DNA of 64,000 nt from Hofstenia miamia (Eukaryota; Xenacoelomorpha; Acoela), in the NCBI GenBank assembly GCA_004352715.1, contig SCFE01000002.1, positions 64,946-128,945 on the forward strand, read 5' to 3'. The notes beneath the pieces are model-generated. The model saw nothing but the letters and a program-made list of their open reading frames with translations, was not told the origin of the DNA and searched no databases. This document shows positions 9,141 to 21,921 of the stretch, in pieces (the first letter of the stretch is position 1; every line of letters begins with the position of its first letter). Both the position numbers and the translations under genes were made by a program.

Positions 9141-10977
9141 GCCCAGTAAGAAAAAAGTGGTCAAAACGACGTTAATTCAATAACAAAACGACGTCGTTAT
9201 TTGAATATCAAACGCAACTAAAACTACACATAAAATATAATTATTAAGGAAACAGAGATTTAGAGAAAATTCTTAAAAATTACTTATATTGACTTGTACA
9301 TAAGCATTAATTACAGTTACTGTTATTATAATGAATGATATAGTAGAAAATGCATTGCATTTTAGTAATTGTAGAATATTTGTGATTACAATTCTAAATT
9401 GATAATTGTAAGTTGTGAAATACTTAAAGACAATAAAATGCTAACAATAAATGCTTTTCAAACCTTGTACAATTTACGCCAAAAATCAATACAAATACAT
9501 TTACGCTATTACGACATCAAACCGACATCGTAACGATGTATTTGTTCTATCTGGTTGGTATTGTGATATATAACGTCTTGAGCAAGGAGCTTCTTGGTCT
9601 TGAGGTACTATTCACACTTCTTAAAGTTATTTTGAATGCTGTTTTTTCAATGGTATCTGTAAACTTCGATCAAAAAATTTGGAAGGAATCATGAAGAAAA
9701 CGTGATTAATTTCATAATTAATTAGAGTTCAATTCAATTAAGCTAGAACATTAATGTGTTCATACGTTTCTATTTCTATAATGAATGGTGGTGAAAAGAA
9801 ATTTAAACAGTGCCATGTGACGTCATCAAATAACTAGTGAAAGTGCAGCGTAGATTATACACTATGCTTAACTGTAAGTGTAAGAGGTTTTTTACAAATT
9901 TATACATCTTAAAATTAATAGATGCCTAGCTCATCATCAATTGTTTAAATGTGATTGGTTTACTATGCAATGCCAAAAAATCTTGTTCGTAGCCATAGTT
10001 CTTCATGAGTCAAAATTTTGCAAAAATTTTTATCCCATATATCAATTTATAAAGGGAAAAATAAAGTAGATGCAATTGAATTTAATTTCATGAAAATGCC
10101 AAATACCAGATGTTCAATTACATCATCAATTCTAATTGCTTGTTGCTAATACTATAAAATAATGTAAAGATCTTATCTGTAACATTTGAATTTCTTGAGT
10201 CAATTTTGCACTTGATGAATTTAAGAGTTAAGTTGTGTGAACAAGGGAAATACCTTAAATTATTGATTATTGAAGAGGATCAGGACAAATTTTTTTCGGA
10301 AATTTGTATAATAGACGCTCAGCTAAGTTCATCTGCAAGTTTTATCAATATTTGATTTTTAAATGCTCCAGAATTTAAGAAAAAAGACAATATTCATTTC
10401 GAGAAGTATGTTTTATTATCACATAATTGATTACGTCATTTTGTTTTGCTGTTAGAGGACTATAATTTCTTGTAATATTATTTTTAATTAAAAAATATAC
10501 CTACCCTACCGAGAGACTTTGAAATTTCCCTTACCCCCAAGGGTTAATCAATATGCAATATATATTGATTTATTAAAATACTATTGTTTCAAAAAATCAA
10601 TATTGATTCTCGCGAATCCAATATACAAATACTGCACTAACCAAGATTTCTGAATACAATAAATATGATTATTGAAAAGAGTAGCAATTTACACAACAAG
10701 AAGTCATTTATGCATACATTATTCAAGATATATACAGAGGAATCCATGCAAGCTGCCTAATAAGAAAAACAGTTTACGTTGGGTGCTGTAGGAACGTAAA
10801 TTTACGCAATGCGTTGCTACTGAACTGTGGAAAGTATCGACGCAGGTTTTACACACGGCACACAGCTGTTTTGTGCACAACACAGAACAGTTTGTCCGAA
10901 ATCGGTCGCACCGAAAGTGTTAAAATCATTAAATCCATAAAAATGTGAGAATAATATCACCGATATATAATAAAATA
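9141..10977. other. AT-rich stretch with a possible short inverted-repeat element
   Basis: No gene was recognised. Near 9160-9200 there are words ACGACGTTAATT and ACGACGTCGTTAT. Near 9505-9540 lie ACGACATC and ACATCGTAACGATG. In reverse complement the two sides resemble each other loosely, so a degenerate MITE of about 400 bases is possible but weak. A slightly GC-richer patch at 10785-10915 has no recognisable coding content. Confidence 0.35.
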
Positions 10978-12084
10978 GGATCTATTCTCAATTTAAGAGC
11001 ACCTCCTAATTTTAAGGATTTATCTAGTATTGCTTACAAAATTATAGGGGCCTGTGCCGAAACTTATGTTGGACAAACATTAAGACAATTATTTAAAAGA
11101 ATTCAGAGCATCGAACATCAATAAAAATATCAAATCATATGCACCCAGAAGTAGGTCTACAGGCGGGCTGTGGGCAACCCAAGTAACAACTCTATTCTAC
11201 CAGTGGAAGAATCTCACAATGTTTGAAAATTGACTCAGCTCCAGAAAATTCTGGGTCATTGTATAGTTTTTTATGTTACTGTCCAATGAATACGTTTGCC
11301 CTTATTTTCACTTCTGAGTGTTTTAGAAGTACCAAATACTTGAAGGACTGATTGTCTAGTGACTTCATAAAACGCTTTATTACATTGAGATCTCAACTGA
11401 ATATATGAGTAAATTGTTCCAAAATCTATTAAATATTTCCTTTGAAGAAAAGCAACCATACAATGCGCATTGATTCACAATGCAGAGAGATTTCGAAGAC
11501 ACATAAAAATGTTAACTCATTTAAGAAAATGGTTAAAAATATTTTTTTGCCATATTTGAAGTAAGGAGTCACAATCTATGTTCGCATGCCATCGCGCGAG
11601 AGAATATTTTGCAGAAGGCAATATTTCGTGTAATGTACCATTCATTACTGGGTTAAGTTCAAGCATATATCACAAATTGCATGTAAACACCAATGGTAAC
11701 AGTTGCAATAAAAAGCAAATGGCAAACTCCAACAAAATTTATCACATTCTTAGAAATAATTACAATGCACTAAGATTGCTACATTAACGACATTCAACAA
11801 AGAGTCACATCCAGTTAGAAAATATTTGACGAAGTTAATTACACTACTCATGTGGAAGTATTAACAGAAAATTATCTGAAACCCTAAACAAAATGCTAAG
11901 TTTATTACCTGAAGCAAATATCAACATCAATGCTAAAAAAATTTGCTAATGACATCATGAAACAAAGCACAAAAGTTTATATGGTTTCATATGATATTAA
12001 GAGTTTATACACAAATGTACCATTGGACGAATCAATTGATGCTGCAATTGAACTCCTTAAAAATAAAAACACGAAAAATTTATA
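10978..12084 (+). mobile_element. Penelope-like retroelement remnant (GIY-YIG part, then RT part)
   Basis: At 11032-11106 the frame reads AYKIIGACAETYVGQTLRQL, a GIY-YIG endonuclease signature as found in Penelope-like elements (YKI, then a YVGQT block). About 870 bases downstream on the same strand, 11981-12081 reads VSYDIKSLYTNVPLDESIDA. This is the Penelope-type RT motif with the catalytic Asp at 11993-11995. The region between and around is riddled with stops, and no complete frame remains. In canonical Penelope elements the endonuclease follows the RT. Here it precedes it, which fits either a permuted lineage or two separate fragments. The 3' boundary is abrupt near 12084. Confidence 0.6.
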
Positions 12085-12107
12085 ATATCAAAGAAAGCTA
12101 ATAATAG

Positions 12108-12485
12108 GTTATCTTCAAAGTTGGACGCGATTGCGGTGCAGTGTGGGTACTGAATTTCAAATGCTACACGGGTTGCGGTGCGGTGCGGGTGGACATTTTT
12201 ATTTTGCTACATGTGCAATACTGAAATAATACAATATTAATTATACTACGAAGTCTACATATACAATATACATGTATTTGAGATCATTTACTCAATTAAA
12301 CAAAATTAATAGAAAATCAATTCGGTGATTGACAATTTTTGGCTTAATTACTTGAAATGACAGGCGACATTTAGAAAATAGCGGGTATGTTATGGGTGAA
12401 TTTTTCTAACAGACATGCGGGTGCGATGCCGTTGCGGGCCCACTTACTGCGGATGCGGTTATAAATGTAAATTTTTTACACCCGC
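12108..12485. repeat. GC-rich word repeat (GCGGGTGCGG-type), inverted arrangement
   Basis: The left side has TTGCGGTGCGGTGCGGGTGG near 12170-12195. The right side has ATGCGGGTGCGATGCCGTTGCGGG near 12416-12440, plus ACCCGCGTCC at its end. Between them lies ordinary AT-rich sequence. This looks like a short non-autonomous element with sub-repeats; its class is unknown. Confidence 0.4.
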
Positions 12486-12490
12486 GTCCA

Positions 12491-13467
12491 TATATGGTTA
12501 TCTTCACTAAAAACATTAATTAATTACAGATTTAGTACAATGTACTAAATGCCTCTGTAGCAATGCAGATCTTCCTCAGGTATATTTTGCGACAATTTGA
12601 GAAATATTTCATTCTCTATTTATGTTGTATACCACATAGTCAACCACTGGTGGACCACCAGTGGCAAAAACTTTGGGCCACAGGGTGGGATTTGGTCACC
12701 CGTGGCTAACTGGTGGTCCACCACTGATCTAGTGGTGCCTAATTAGTGGTCCACCAGTGGCTAATTGATGGGTCACCAGTGGCCCACTCATGGTAAAAGT
12801 AGGATTTTCACCTCAGAGCAATGTTTTAAATGCAACAATAGCAACCTTTTATATTGATAAATAGTTTATACATTGCAGTTTAAACCAACACCAGCCCAAC
12901 AAAGGGTTGAAGAAAATGCTAGCAAACTTAGCATTCACATTGATTTTCATTTGGTAATGCAAAATAGAAAGAATTTCTNTATATGGTTATCTTCACTAAA
13001 AACATTAATTAATTACAGATTTAGTACAATGTACTAAATGCCTCTGTAGCAATGCAGATCTTCCTCAGGTATATTTTGCGACAATTTGAGAAATATTTCA
13101 TTCTCTATTTATGTTGTATACCACATAGTCAACCACTGGTGGACCACCAGCGGCAAAAACTTTGGGCCACAGGGTGGGATTTGGTCACCCGTGGCTAACT
13201 GGTGGTCCACCACTGATCTAGTGGTGCCTAATTAGTGGTCCACCAGTGGCTAATTGATGGGTCACCAGTGGCCCACTCATGGTAAAAGCAGGATTTTCAC
13301 ATCAGAGCAATGTTTTAAATGCAACAATAGCAAACTTTTATATTGATAAATAGTTTATACATTGCAGTTTAAACCAACACCAGCCCAACAAAGGTTTGAA
13401 GAAAATGCTAGCAAACTTATCATTCACATTGATTTTCATTTGGTAATGCAAAATAGAAAGAACTTCT
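12491..13467. repeat. Direct repeat of 488 bp around a single N (assembly overlap)
   Basis: Bases 12491-12978 recur as 12980-13467 at an offset of 489, with N at 12979. The copies are nearly identical and the repeat ends at the N. Confidence 0.9.
12640..12797. repeat. Clustered palindromic CCACCAGTGG / CCACTGGTGG motifs
   Basis: At least eight short words built on CCACTGGTGG, GTGGTCCACCA and CACCAGTGG lie within 160 bases, in both orientations, so the stretch can fold into several hairpins. The cluster is present again at 13129-13286 because of the assembly repeat. A related smaller group lies at 13689-13775. Confidence 0.8.
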
Positions 13468-13822
13468 GTTTTATAAGCAATAACAAAAATCATACAAAAA
13501 TGCCAAATTTAAATTTAATTTTCAATTTCAGAAGAAATTGCAATTTTTAAACATTAATTTTTTGTAATGATTAAAAATTAATTTTTGCCCAATTTTAAGT
13601 ACTCATATAGACATTAATGTCAAGGTTCGAAAATAATAATGAATAAATTATTTTGAAATTTCATTCTGCACACATATATCTTGCAAACAGAATGTCACTA
13701 GTGGTTCACTGGTGGAGACTGGTGGCCGCCCATGCCACTTATTCCCCACTAGTTGACCACTGATGGTGGCTACATGGGATAGCGTCATGTTATTTACTAA
13801 TACAATTTTTTTTTCAAAAACA

Positions 13823-15955
13823 GTAAAGTAGAAACACTATAAAAATAACAAAATGATTCTTGAATTCTTATTAGATTATCATACATACTTATTCTAATCT
13901 TATGAACTAGAGAGAGTAGTAATTCACAGTGTTAAAGCATCCAAGCTGGAACATTTCATATAGATTTTATTAATTAACTAGTAAATACTCTGCATTTGTA
14001 ACAAAACAAATTTTAAAGTTATCAAGCCGATAATCGAAAATGGGTTATTGAGATATTTTATCGAAGATAATATTTTGACAAATGATCCTGTGGACAAGCC
14101 TATACATGTAGCCTTGTTGTCAAACAAAATAATCATTCATTTTAAATGTATGTTTAAGTGAAGTGGAACTTGTTCTGTCAACAGCAGCCAATGGACTCAT
14201 TTCTGTTTGATGTATTTTATTTGTACTTCATTTAAAGGAAAGTAAATTTTTTGACTGAAATTGATTATTTTCAAAATACGCTACGAGATTTGTGAGATAT
14301 GGGCCTGGGACGGGCGCGTGATAAGCACCGAACGGGACGAGCCCAGTATTGGGCCGGGATGGAAATTCCGTCCCGTTTGAAACTCTGTTTCCTACATACA
14401 ACGTCAACCCTCAATCAACAAATCCATATTTTCTAAGAAAATGCACTGAATCTTCATGCTCACAATTTTTTTAGATATAAATATTGGGTTTTCAATTTTA
14501 CTTTGACTTTGTTTCCGTAACTTTTATAATTTTAATTGCACATTGTTCATTTCTGCATTACCAAAAAATAAAAACAACTTAAATGTAAATGATGTACTGA
14601 AATCATAATGATACACATTCAATGTCATTTAAATGATAATGTATAAATATTATGCAAATGAGTCGAACGGTCTATTATTCCCTACACATTCCATGTATTT
14701 TCTAGGTTGCTATGGGCAACCATTATTTTTGGTCAGTATTCTCATGGGTAATCTAAAAATTTCGAATTATTAAGTGAATTGTGTTGTGGAATTGAAATAA
14801 GAAACTTTTCCAAATAATAAATTTTATTGATTTACGATGTGGTCGCCCTATAATCAATCTATCTTAGTCCTTCTCACTTTGAAAAGCTNGTAAAGTAGAA
14901 ACACTATAAAAATAACAAAATGATTCTTGAATTCTTATTAGATTATCATACATACTTATTCTAATCTTATGAACTAGAGAGAGTAGTAATTCACAGTGTT
15001 AAAGCATCCAAGCTGGAACATTTCATATAGATTTTATTAATTAACTAGTAAATACTCTGCATTTGTAACAAAACAAATTTTAAAGTTATCAAGCCGATAA
15101 TCGAAAATGGGTTATTGAGATATTTTATCGAAGATAATATTTTGACAAATGATCCTGTGGACAAGCCTATACATGTAGCCTTGTTGTCAAACAAAATAAT
15201 CATTCATTTTAAATGTATGTTTAAGTGAAGTGGAACTTGTTCTGTCAACAGCAGCCAATGGACTCATTTCTGTTTGATGTATTTTATTTGTACTTCATTT
15301 AAAGGAAAGTAAATTTTTTGACTGAAATTGATTATTTTCAAAATACGCTACGAGATTTGTGAGATATGGGCCTGGGACGGGCGCGTGATAAGCACCGAAC
15401 GGGACGAGCCCAGTATTGGGCCGGGATGGAAATTCCGTCCCGTTTGAAACTCTGTTTCCTACATACAACGTCAACCCTCAATCAACAAATCCATATTTTC
15501 TAAGAAAATGCACTGAATCTTCATGCTCACAATTTTTTTAGATATAAATATTGGGTTTTCAATTTTACTTTGACTTTGTTTCCGTAACTTTTATAATTTT
15601 AATTGCACATTGTTCATTTCTGCATTACCAAAAAATAAAAACAACTTAAATGTAAATGATGTACTGAAATCATAATGATACACATTCAATGTCATTTAAA
15701 TGATAATGTATAAATATTATGCAAATGAGTCGAACGGTCTATTATTCCCTACACATTCCATGTATTTTCTAGGTTGCTATGGGCAACCATTATTTTTGGT
15801 CAGTATTCTCATGGGTAATCTAAAAATTTCGAATTATTAAGTGAATTGTGTTGTGGAATTGAAATAAGAAACTTTTCCAAATAATAAATTTTATTGATTT
15901 ACGATGTGGTCGCCCTATAATCAATCTATCTTAGTCCTTCTCACTTTGAAAAGCT
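13823..15955. repeat. Direct repeat of 1066 bp around a single N (assembly overlap)
   Basis: Bases 13823-14888 recur as 14890-15955 at an offset of 1067, with N at 14889. The unit contains a GC-rich block (14301-14378, again 15368-15445) with GGGACGGGCGCG and GGGCCGGGATGG words in an otherwise AT-rich background. No gene was seen in either copy. Confidence 0.9.
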
Positions 15956-16030
15956 GACGACACCTCTGGTTTCAATATTTCTTAAATTTTTAAATTTTTT
16001 CGAAAGACATAAAATGATTATTTTATAGAG

Positions 16031-16306
16031 AAAATTAATACAAAGCGATGGGTGGCGGTGCTCATCAAATCATTTTTTTTGCAATTCAAAAAAATTAAAG
16101 ATGTAAAACGATGGACAATGTGCCAACAATGTCTTGGTGTACTGTCATTTCTTTGCATTGAAAGTGATTTGCTCAAGAAGGTTAACTTCAAAAAACTAAT
16201 TGACAATTTTGCAATTGTAAAAGCGCAAAAAGTAAGTTGTGTTAAATTTAAATTTGTCTCTTTGTCGATAATTCCAAAATACCAATATTTTCATGCTACT
16301 TGTTAA
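16031..16306 (+). pseudogene. hAT transposase C-terminal dimerisation segment, remnant
   Basis: The frame reads KRWVAVLIKSFFLQFKKIKD, then SFLCIESDLLKKVNFKKLID and NFAIVKAQK. This pattern (core helix, a cluster like LLSIES, then a DFA-x-x-KAR-like end) is the C-terminal end of ZMYM1/hAT-type transposases. Family members show AERSFSCLKRIK and DFALAKARK at these places. It is 60-90 codons long with no upstream RNase H core attached, so it is a fragment. A GTAAGT follows AAA at 16232, which could be chance or a captured splice site. It may belong with the N-terminal remnant at 3115-3870, 12 kb away, but they are more likely separate copies. Confidence 0.6.
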
Positions 16307-16879
16307 AAATGTGCCTTAGGGCCATCAAAGCCTTAATCCAGCATTGATCAAATGCACCAATATTGGACATAATATTGGTGATAGGCTTATATTAATTTGT
16401 CTAATGATGAATAGAAATTTCAGTTCTTTCTGTGAACTTTTGAGTTAAGTCTCGTCCTGACAAAATGGGATTTTTCAAAGCTAAATTTCTCAATCTGTGC
16501 TTTTCATGTCTCGAATTTTTCACAGAACACTTATTTCAGCTTTACTTTTCAGTAATCCGACACTTTTCAAAACTTTAAAGTTTCTGTACAAGATAATCTT
16601 TGACACGCTTAATGCTGTGCATAAAAAACTAGAATCATTGGTGACGTTGTCATAGCTTCATTAACCTTTGGCGATTTAATCTTCGAAAGATGGTATATCT
16701 GCTACCACGTTAGTATTATGCATTAACAATTAATTATCTAAAGGAAATTAGCTGCTTACAATATATGTGTTTTGTTCTTCACTTTTATCTAGAATAAATT
16801 ATTTTTGAGAATAAATTTTAATATTTTATAACCTACTGAAGTCCTATTATGCAAATTTGGATATTTTTAGAAGGGCAAA
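16307..16879. other. AT-rich stretch without recognisable gene
   Basis: I see nothing coding or repeated with confidence here. Confidence 0.4.
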
Positions 16880-18622
16880 GGAAGTAACTTACTGCAGAGT
16901 CAACATAAGTTAGCTAAACTGAACCACATACCGCTTAGAGCCAAAGACGGAAATCTTTTGAGAAGTTCAACAAATTTCTAAGGATAACAGACGATAAAAG
17001 AATTCGAGAAAAGATAAAGGTCAATTACAGGTATCTAGTTAAACTAAGTTCAGCGAATTGGTGGGTTAAAGTAAACTCCCTCATTCGTGCTACTCCTTAC
17101 TTTTGCAATGATTTTAACGTTGATAATGTCAATGACTATTTTAATGCTAATAACTTTTCACTCACATGTGATGCCATCACTGCAAGACATTCCTCATTTT
17201 TATCCTCATGAAGTTTATCGCTATCTGAATCGAATCAATAATACGATCTGCGAAATGAATTGCTTGCTTTCTGAGTTTTTAAATACGGTGTTACCTTCCG
17301 TACTGATCCTGTTTGTTCGTTGTTCAACCTTTCACTTTACTGCAATGTGTTTCCTGATACATGGAAAATCGCTAACATTAGACTTATTCCTAAGAAGGCC
17401 AACCCTAAGGAGTTTAAGGATTTGCGGCCGATATCGGTAATGACTTTTCTTTCTCAGGTCTCTGAAATAAGGGTATGACAAATTTGTTTCTTACTCATAT
17501 CACAGATCATTAAATCCTTTCCAGTTTGATTTTCGTAAACAAAGTTCAACACCTTCACACTGATAAACATCTTTCACTCATCAGATTTACAAAATTCAGA
17601 AGTAGCCATGACTATTGCCGAGTAATTACGCTGGACATATCTAAGGTATTCGACACGGTTAGCCACACAGCAATTATTGACGGTTTATCTAGATTGAATC
17701 CTCCCATCAATCCTCATATGAAGTGGTATACCAGTTTCCTCTCCAAAAGGAGCCATTTCAACACTATAAATTTCCAGTATTCTGAAGTGCGTTATATTGA
17801 ACTTGGAGTTCCTCAAGGAACCATCAGTGGTCCTGTCTTTTTTACTGTTCTGTAGATAACACCTGTCGAATAGAACCCATAGCGAACTTCTCATTATCAG
17901 CTTTTGCTGACGACAACACCCTTATTGTAGCTGGCTCGTAAGATGTTGGAGACAGGAGTAATTTCGTAATCAATTCTGCTGAGGCTCATTTCTTATCCAA
18001 GAACCTTCATTTTAATCATAGCAAGACGAGTGAACTTCTTATTAACTTTGGTCGAAGTTTTGTCCATGAGCTGCAAAATATCACACCACAGCCTGTAGTG
18101 AAATTGCTTGGTGTATACTTGACGAGGCACTTTCATTTTCTCATCACATCAAGAGCATGGCTAAAAAAGCTACTAGTAAGTTATATTTATTGCTGAAATT
18201 AAGACAACTTGGATTTAGCCAATATGAGTTACAAAAACCATAGTATGCATTATTTAGGCCCTCAGTAACATATTGTATTTCGGTTTGGGGAGGTTCCTCC
18301 AAACCCTCTATATGCTTTTAGATAAATTATATCAAATTATACCCCTATTGAGAAAACCAAAGTTGATAATCAGCTTCTTCAGCAGATACTGACTTCCGAG
18401 AACCATGTACTGCAAGATATTCTGCCTCAGCGCTCACCTTAAGGAAAGAGTCGACTGCGTAGGAGGCTCCCTGGAGTATTCAAAACCGACTTTGAACGAG
18501 ACCTCTCTCTATTTCCATATCGGCTCTTTCGTGGAAAAAAATCTAGTATTTTTATAGCTTAAATGGATGTTTTTATCTGTTTTAAAATAAAATTTTATTA
18601 TTATTATTATTAATATTATTAA
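16880..18622 (+). mobile_element. Decayed APE-type LINE (reverse transcriptase remnant)
   Basis: Pieces in different frames follow the usual RT order. At about 17340-17450: FPDTWKIANIRLIPKKANP, then FKDLRPIS, the fingers region. At 17526-17855: VITLDISKVFDTVSH (motif A Asp), then GVPQGTISGPVFFTVL (motif B). Just past that frame, at about 17899-17925: SAFADDNTLIV, the catalytic FADD box. The 3' end runs into a TTA repeat at 18594-18622. Several frameshifts and stops break it, and no endonuclease domain is recognisable upstream. By motif wording it belongs to the CR1/Jockey/RTE side of LINEs; the clade is uncertain. It is not functional. Confidence 0.8.
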
Positions 18623-19164
18623 AAAGTAAAAAAACTGAGATCCCAATTTCTGCAGTCCACGGTAATTTTTATTGTAGACTGTCGAAAACGAAAAGATTTA
18701 ATCGCGAGAATATCTATATGAGTTCATGAGACAAATATCGAACACGAATGTCAAGATATGTTTCTTTGTATATATTAATATTATTGTGTAATTAAGAAAA
18801 TTTAATAATGAAGGGAATTTTTGAGAAAAACTCATGAAGTTTTGAACTGACTATTACAATTCTCCCATCTTGCTAATGGTAGTTTTAAATGGCACGACAT
18901 TTGAAAATGCTGACTAAATTAAGTTATTCAAAATGTAGAACATTATGTTTGTTGAAATATTTTTTCGTTAAGCACTACTCAGGGCAAATATTTATAGTGA
19001 ATATATTTGCAAAAGTCAGTTGTATTGAAAAATGATTACACATTTGCGACAGATTCAGATTACTTGATAAGCAGTTTTTATTAAATGTAATTTTTGTTTA
19101 TTCTAAGATGATTAATTTCTTTTGGTAGCTTCAGAGGCGCACCCAGCTTTTTTGAAGAGAGGAA

Positions 19165-19167
<3 letters not shown>
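18623..19167. other. AT-rich stretch without recognisable gene
   Basis: No gene was seen. It ends in an (AT)n tract that abuts the Tc1-like element. Confidence 0.4.
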
Positions 19168-19197
<30 letters not shown>

Positions 19198-19200
<3 letters not shown>

Positions 19201-20556
19201 TACTGGCCAAAAGTTTGGGAACACTTTACAAATTTAGGAATTTTTGTATTTTACACTAAAAAATGCAATGTAATAACACAATGTAGAAACAATATGATAA
19301 CACGGTGTAGGAAGTAAATAGTTAATTCAGAAAAACCTCACTAATATTTTGTATGTCCGCCATTATTGGCCAAACACGCAGCAATTCGATTTGACGTTAA
19401 CTCCACCAGCTTTCTACAATAATTATCAGTAATCTCTGTGCACCATAGCACTTTAATTTGCTCCTTCAGATCGTCGAGTGATGTGCATTGCCGCTTCCTC
19501 AGGCAGTTTTTGATGTGATTCCAGCAATTTTCTATGGCGTTGAGGTCTGGGGATTTTCACGGCCAGTTTTCAAGCACCCGAAAGTCTTGTGATGCAATCC
19601 ACTGTTTCACAACTTTGGCGCTGTGGCAAGGAGCACCATCTTGTTGTAGTACAGATGTTCCGCGAAGCTGCATAAACATGGGAACTTTCTCCTGAATTAT
19701 TTTGAGGTAGGCCTTGGCTGTGACTGTCTAGTTGCGAGGAGCAAAATACAGACCAGCACGCCCATTCGCAGTTATAGCACCCCAGGTAATCACAGAAGGT
19801 GATGAGCGGACAGTTTGTTGCGTGTAACGTGTGTTGAATCTTTGGTTTCTTGGTCGTCGAACGTGTGGCTGGTATGATGTAAACTGGCAAATCTTGGATT
19901 TGTCACTAAACATTACATCTCAGGGGCGTAGTGTTGGTATTGCCTGCAGAAGCGCAACCGGTCTCGAATGTTCTTTGAAGACAATCGGGGTTTGGCTGCC
20001 GGTTTGCAAGATGGAAGATCAAAGGTAGTATTCAATCGACGCCTAATGGTGCGTGTTGAGATATTCTGCACTACCGCACCTAGATTTGTTTGACTTTAGA
20101 AGATGAAGAGAATGGTTGATTGACGACGTAACGGTGAATGAGACGGTCAGTGTGAGGGGTTGTCACTTTTTGTCTTCCAGACCGCTTGCGAGAGGATAAA
20201 TTTTGCAGTTGCTGATAGCGAGTAACACTTCTGGATACCGAAGATACTGACACGCCCATTCTAGCAGCTATAGCGCGATAATTGTACCCCTTCTCGTACA
20301 AGATATGAATTTGAGCATGCTTTGTTGGTTAAATTTCACTATCACGGACCATATTTCAAACTATAATGAGGTCAAAAAATTGAAGACGATTGAATCTAAA
20401 ATGTTAGCGTATACGAGTGCATGGAGATTATTGAAGAATTTTTGGTATTGATATGAGGTGAAGAAAACGTGAAGTTAGAGGATAATGTAAAAAGCCATTT
20501 ATCCATTATTTTTACGACTTAGAAGTTCAGTGTTTCCTAATAAATTGGAGTACTCA
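19198..20556 (-). mobile_element. Tc1-like DNA transposon with decayed transposase
   Basis: The left end is CAGTACTGGCCAAAAG next to an AT tract (Tc1 elements target TA). A degenerate inverted copy of it lies at 20530-20556. On the minus strand the transposase reads from the right. The helix-turn-helix region YNYRAIAARMGVSVSSVSRS is at 20080-20301. The DDE core follows: FSDKSK near 19905 (first Asp), QQDGAPCHSAK near 19625 (second Asp), and PDLNAIENCW near 19540 (Glu). The second Asp and the Glu are separated by about 35 residues. A premature TGA replaces the Gly of the usual WPGNSPD block, and several frameshifts split the frame. Transposase cuts and pastes the element through its terminal repeats; this copy cannot. 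Confidence 0.85.
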
Positions 20557-21321
20557 TGCCATTTAGTTATTTGCTAAAATGAATGAAAGGTTTAATTTAT
20601 GGCAAAACTTCTTAATTAAGGGAATATGAAATGAAACATATATATTTATTGTAAACAGTGATCTATTATAATTCTCTTGACTTGTTCTAAAAACCCATGT
20701 GTGCCACGAGTTTGAACTACTAGCATAATAATGTTTCAGATTTTTTAAAAAAGTAATAATAAAATTATAACAATTAGTTTTCAAATAAGTTAAGAAGATG
20801 AAAAAATTCAAAAATCAATCGAAATTACTCTTTGTCAAGCTATAGTTAAAATACATCTGAAATTATACATACATATAATATTACTGAAAATTCGAGTTGA
20901 AAACATGTATACTATATTATGTCAACATTTCTGAAAATCAATCACAAACTCTTTTTCATTAGCGGTCTTGCTTGATATTTTCGACAAGGCGGCTTTGAAG
21001 TAACCAAGGAATGCTGACTTGTTAGTCAAGCACAGTTTTGCAGCTGTATTGTGCAATAATAAGTAGTCAATAGAATATATGTGACACACATACAAACATA
21101 CGTTAATATATATATATATATATATTTATATAATTCGTGTATTTACGTAGAGATGAGTGCGGTGCCATGACAGTGATTTGCAAAAATTGCCGTGGTTCGA
21201 GGTAGTACTAAAACAATTGATTTGTTCACTTATAGTCTTATTTCAACATATCTAAGCTATAGCGAAGCTTATTAATTTGTTTATTCAGTCGTCTATATTT
21301 AGAAATTGATTTGTTAATATA
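20557..21321. other. AT-rich stretch without recognisable gene
   Basis: Nothing coding was recognised. An (AT)n tract lies at about 21107-21130. Confidence 0.4.
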
Positions 21322-21921
21322 GTTGGTCGCAAAAAAAACTGCGTATTTTCTTTTAAAATGTTGATATATAATATTCTATTGTTAAAATCATTGTAGCAAT
21401 AGATATATCAGAAATATAGCAAGAGATAGGCATCTATGTTATCATATAAATTGAAATTAAAAATTCATAATTCAAAATTGAAATTCAAAATCGAACAGCC
21501 AAACGTATCAGAATATTTTTTAAGATGGAGTATACGAAAGGCAAAACATATTTTTTCATTGAAACGCTTAGAATTTGTAACTTTTCAGCAACAGATATAG
21601 ACTTTCACTTGAAAAAAGTTGTCCTGATGAAGCAATGAAATTAATACAAGTTCAACAGTTACATTTTTGGCTGAGCAAATGCCTCATTTCACTCGGCATC
21701 GAATGAGTTGGGCTTTGAAGGAAATGATTGTTGATCTCAACAAAATTTTTGAAAATGATGGAAACTATATTTAAATAACAGTTGTCATTACTTAATCTAA
21801 TATTTGTACAGTTTTGAATGTTACTCATTCCACTCAAATATATTATAAGCATTACAGAACTAAAAACGCTTTTTTAAATTTTCTATTAAATTAAAAAACG
21901 CAGTTTTTTATGGGACAACCC
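21322..21921. mobile_element. Possible mariner-type non-autonomous element (600 bp)
   Basis: The left end, GTTGGTCGCAAAAAAAACTG, and the reverse complement of the right end, GGTTGTCCCATAAAAAACTG, match at most positions. They share an ACTGCG core and resemble mariner termini. The interior has no recognisable transposase. Confidence 0.5.

Noticed and set aside
12640-13286. The two palindrome clusters read as a CRISPR-like array
   Set aside because: There is no regular repeat-spacer spacing, motifs occur in both orientations, and the second cluster is the assembly copy of the first. The host is eukaryotic.
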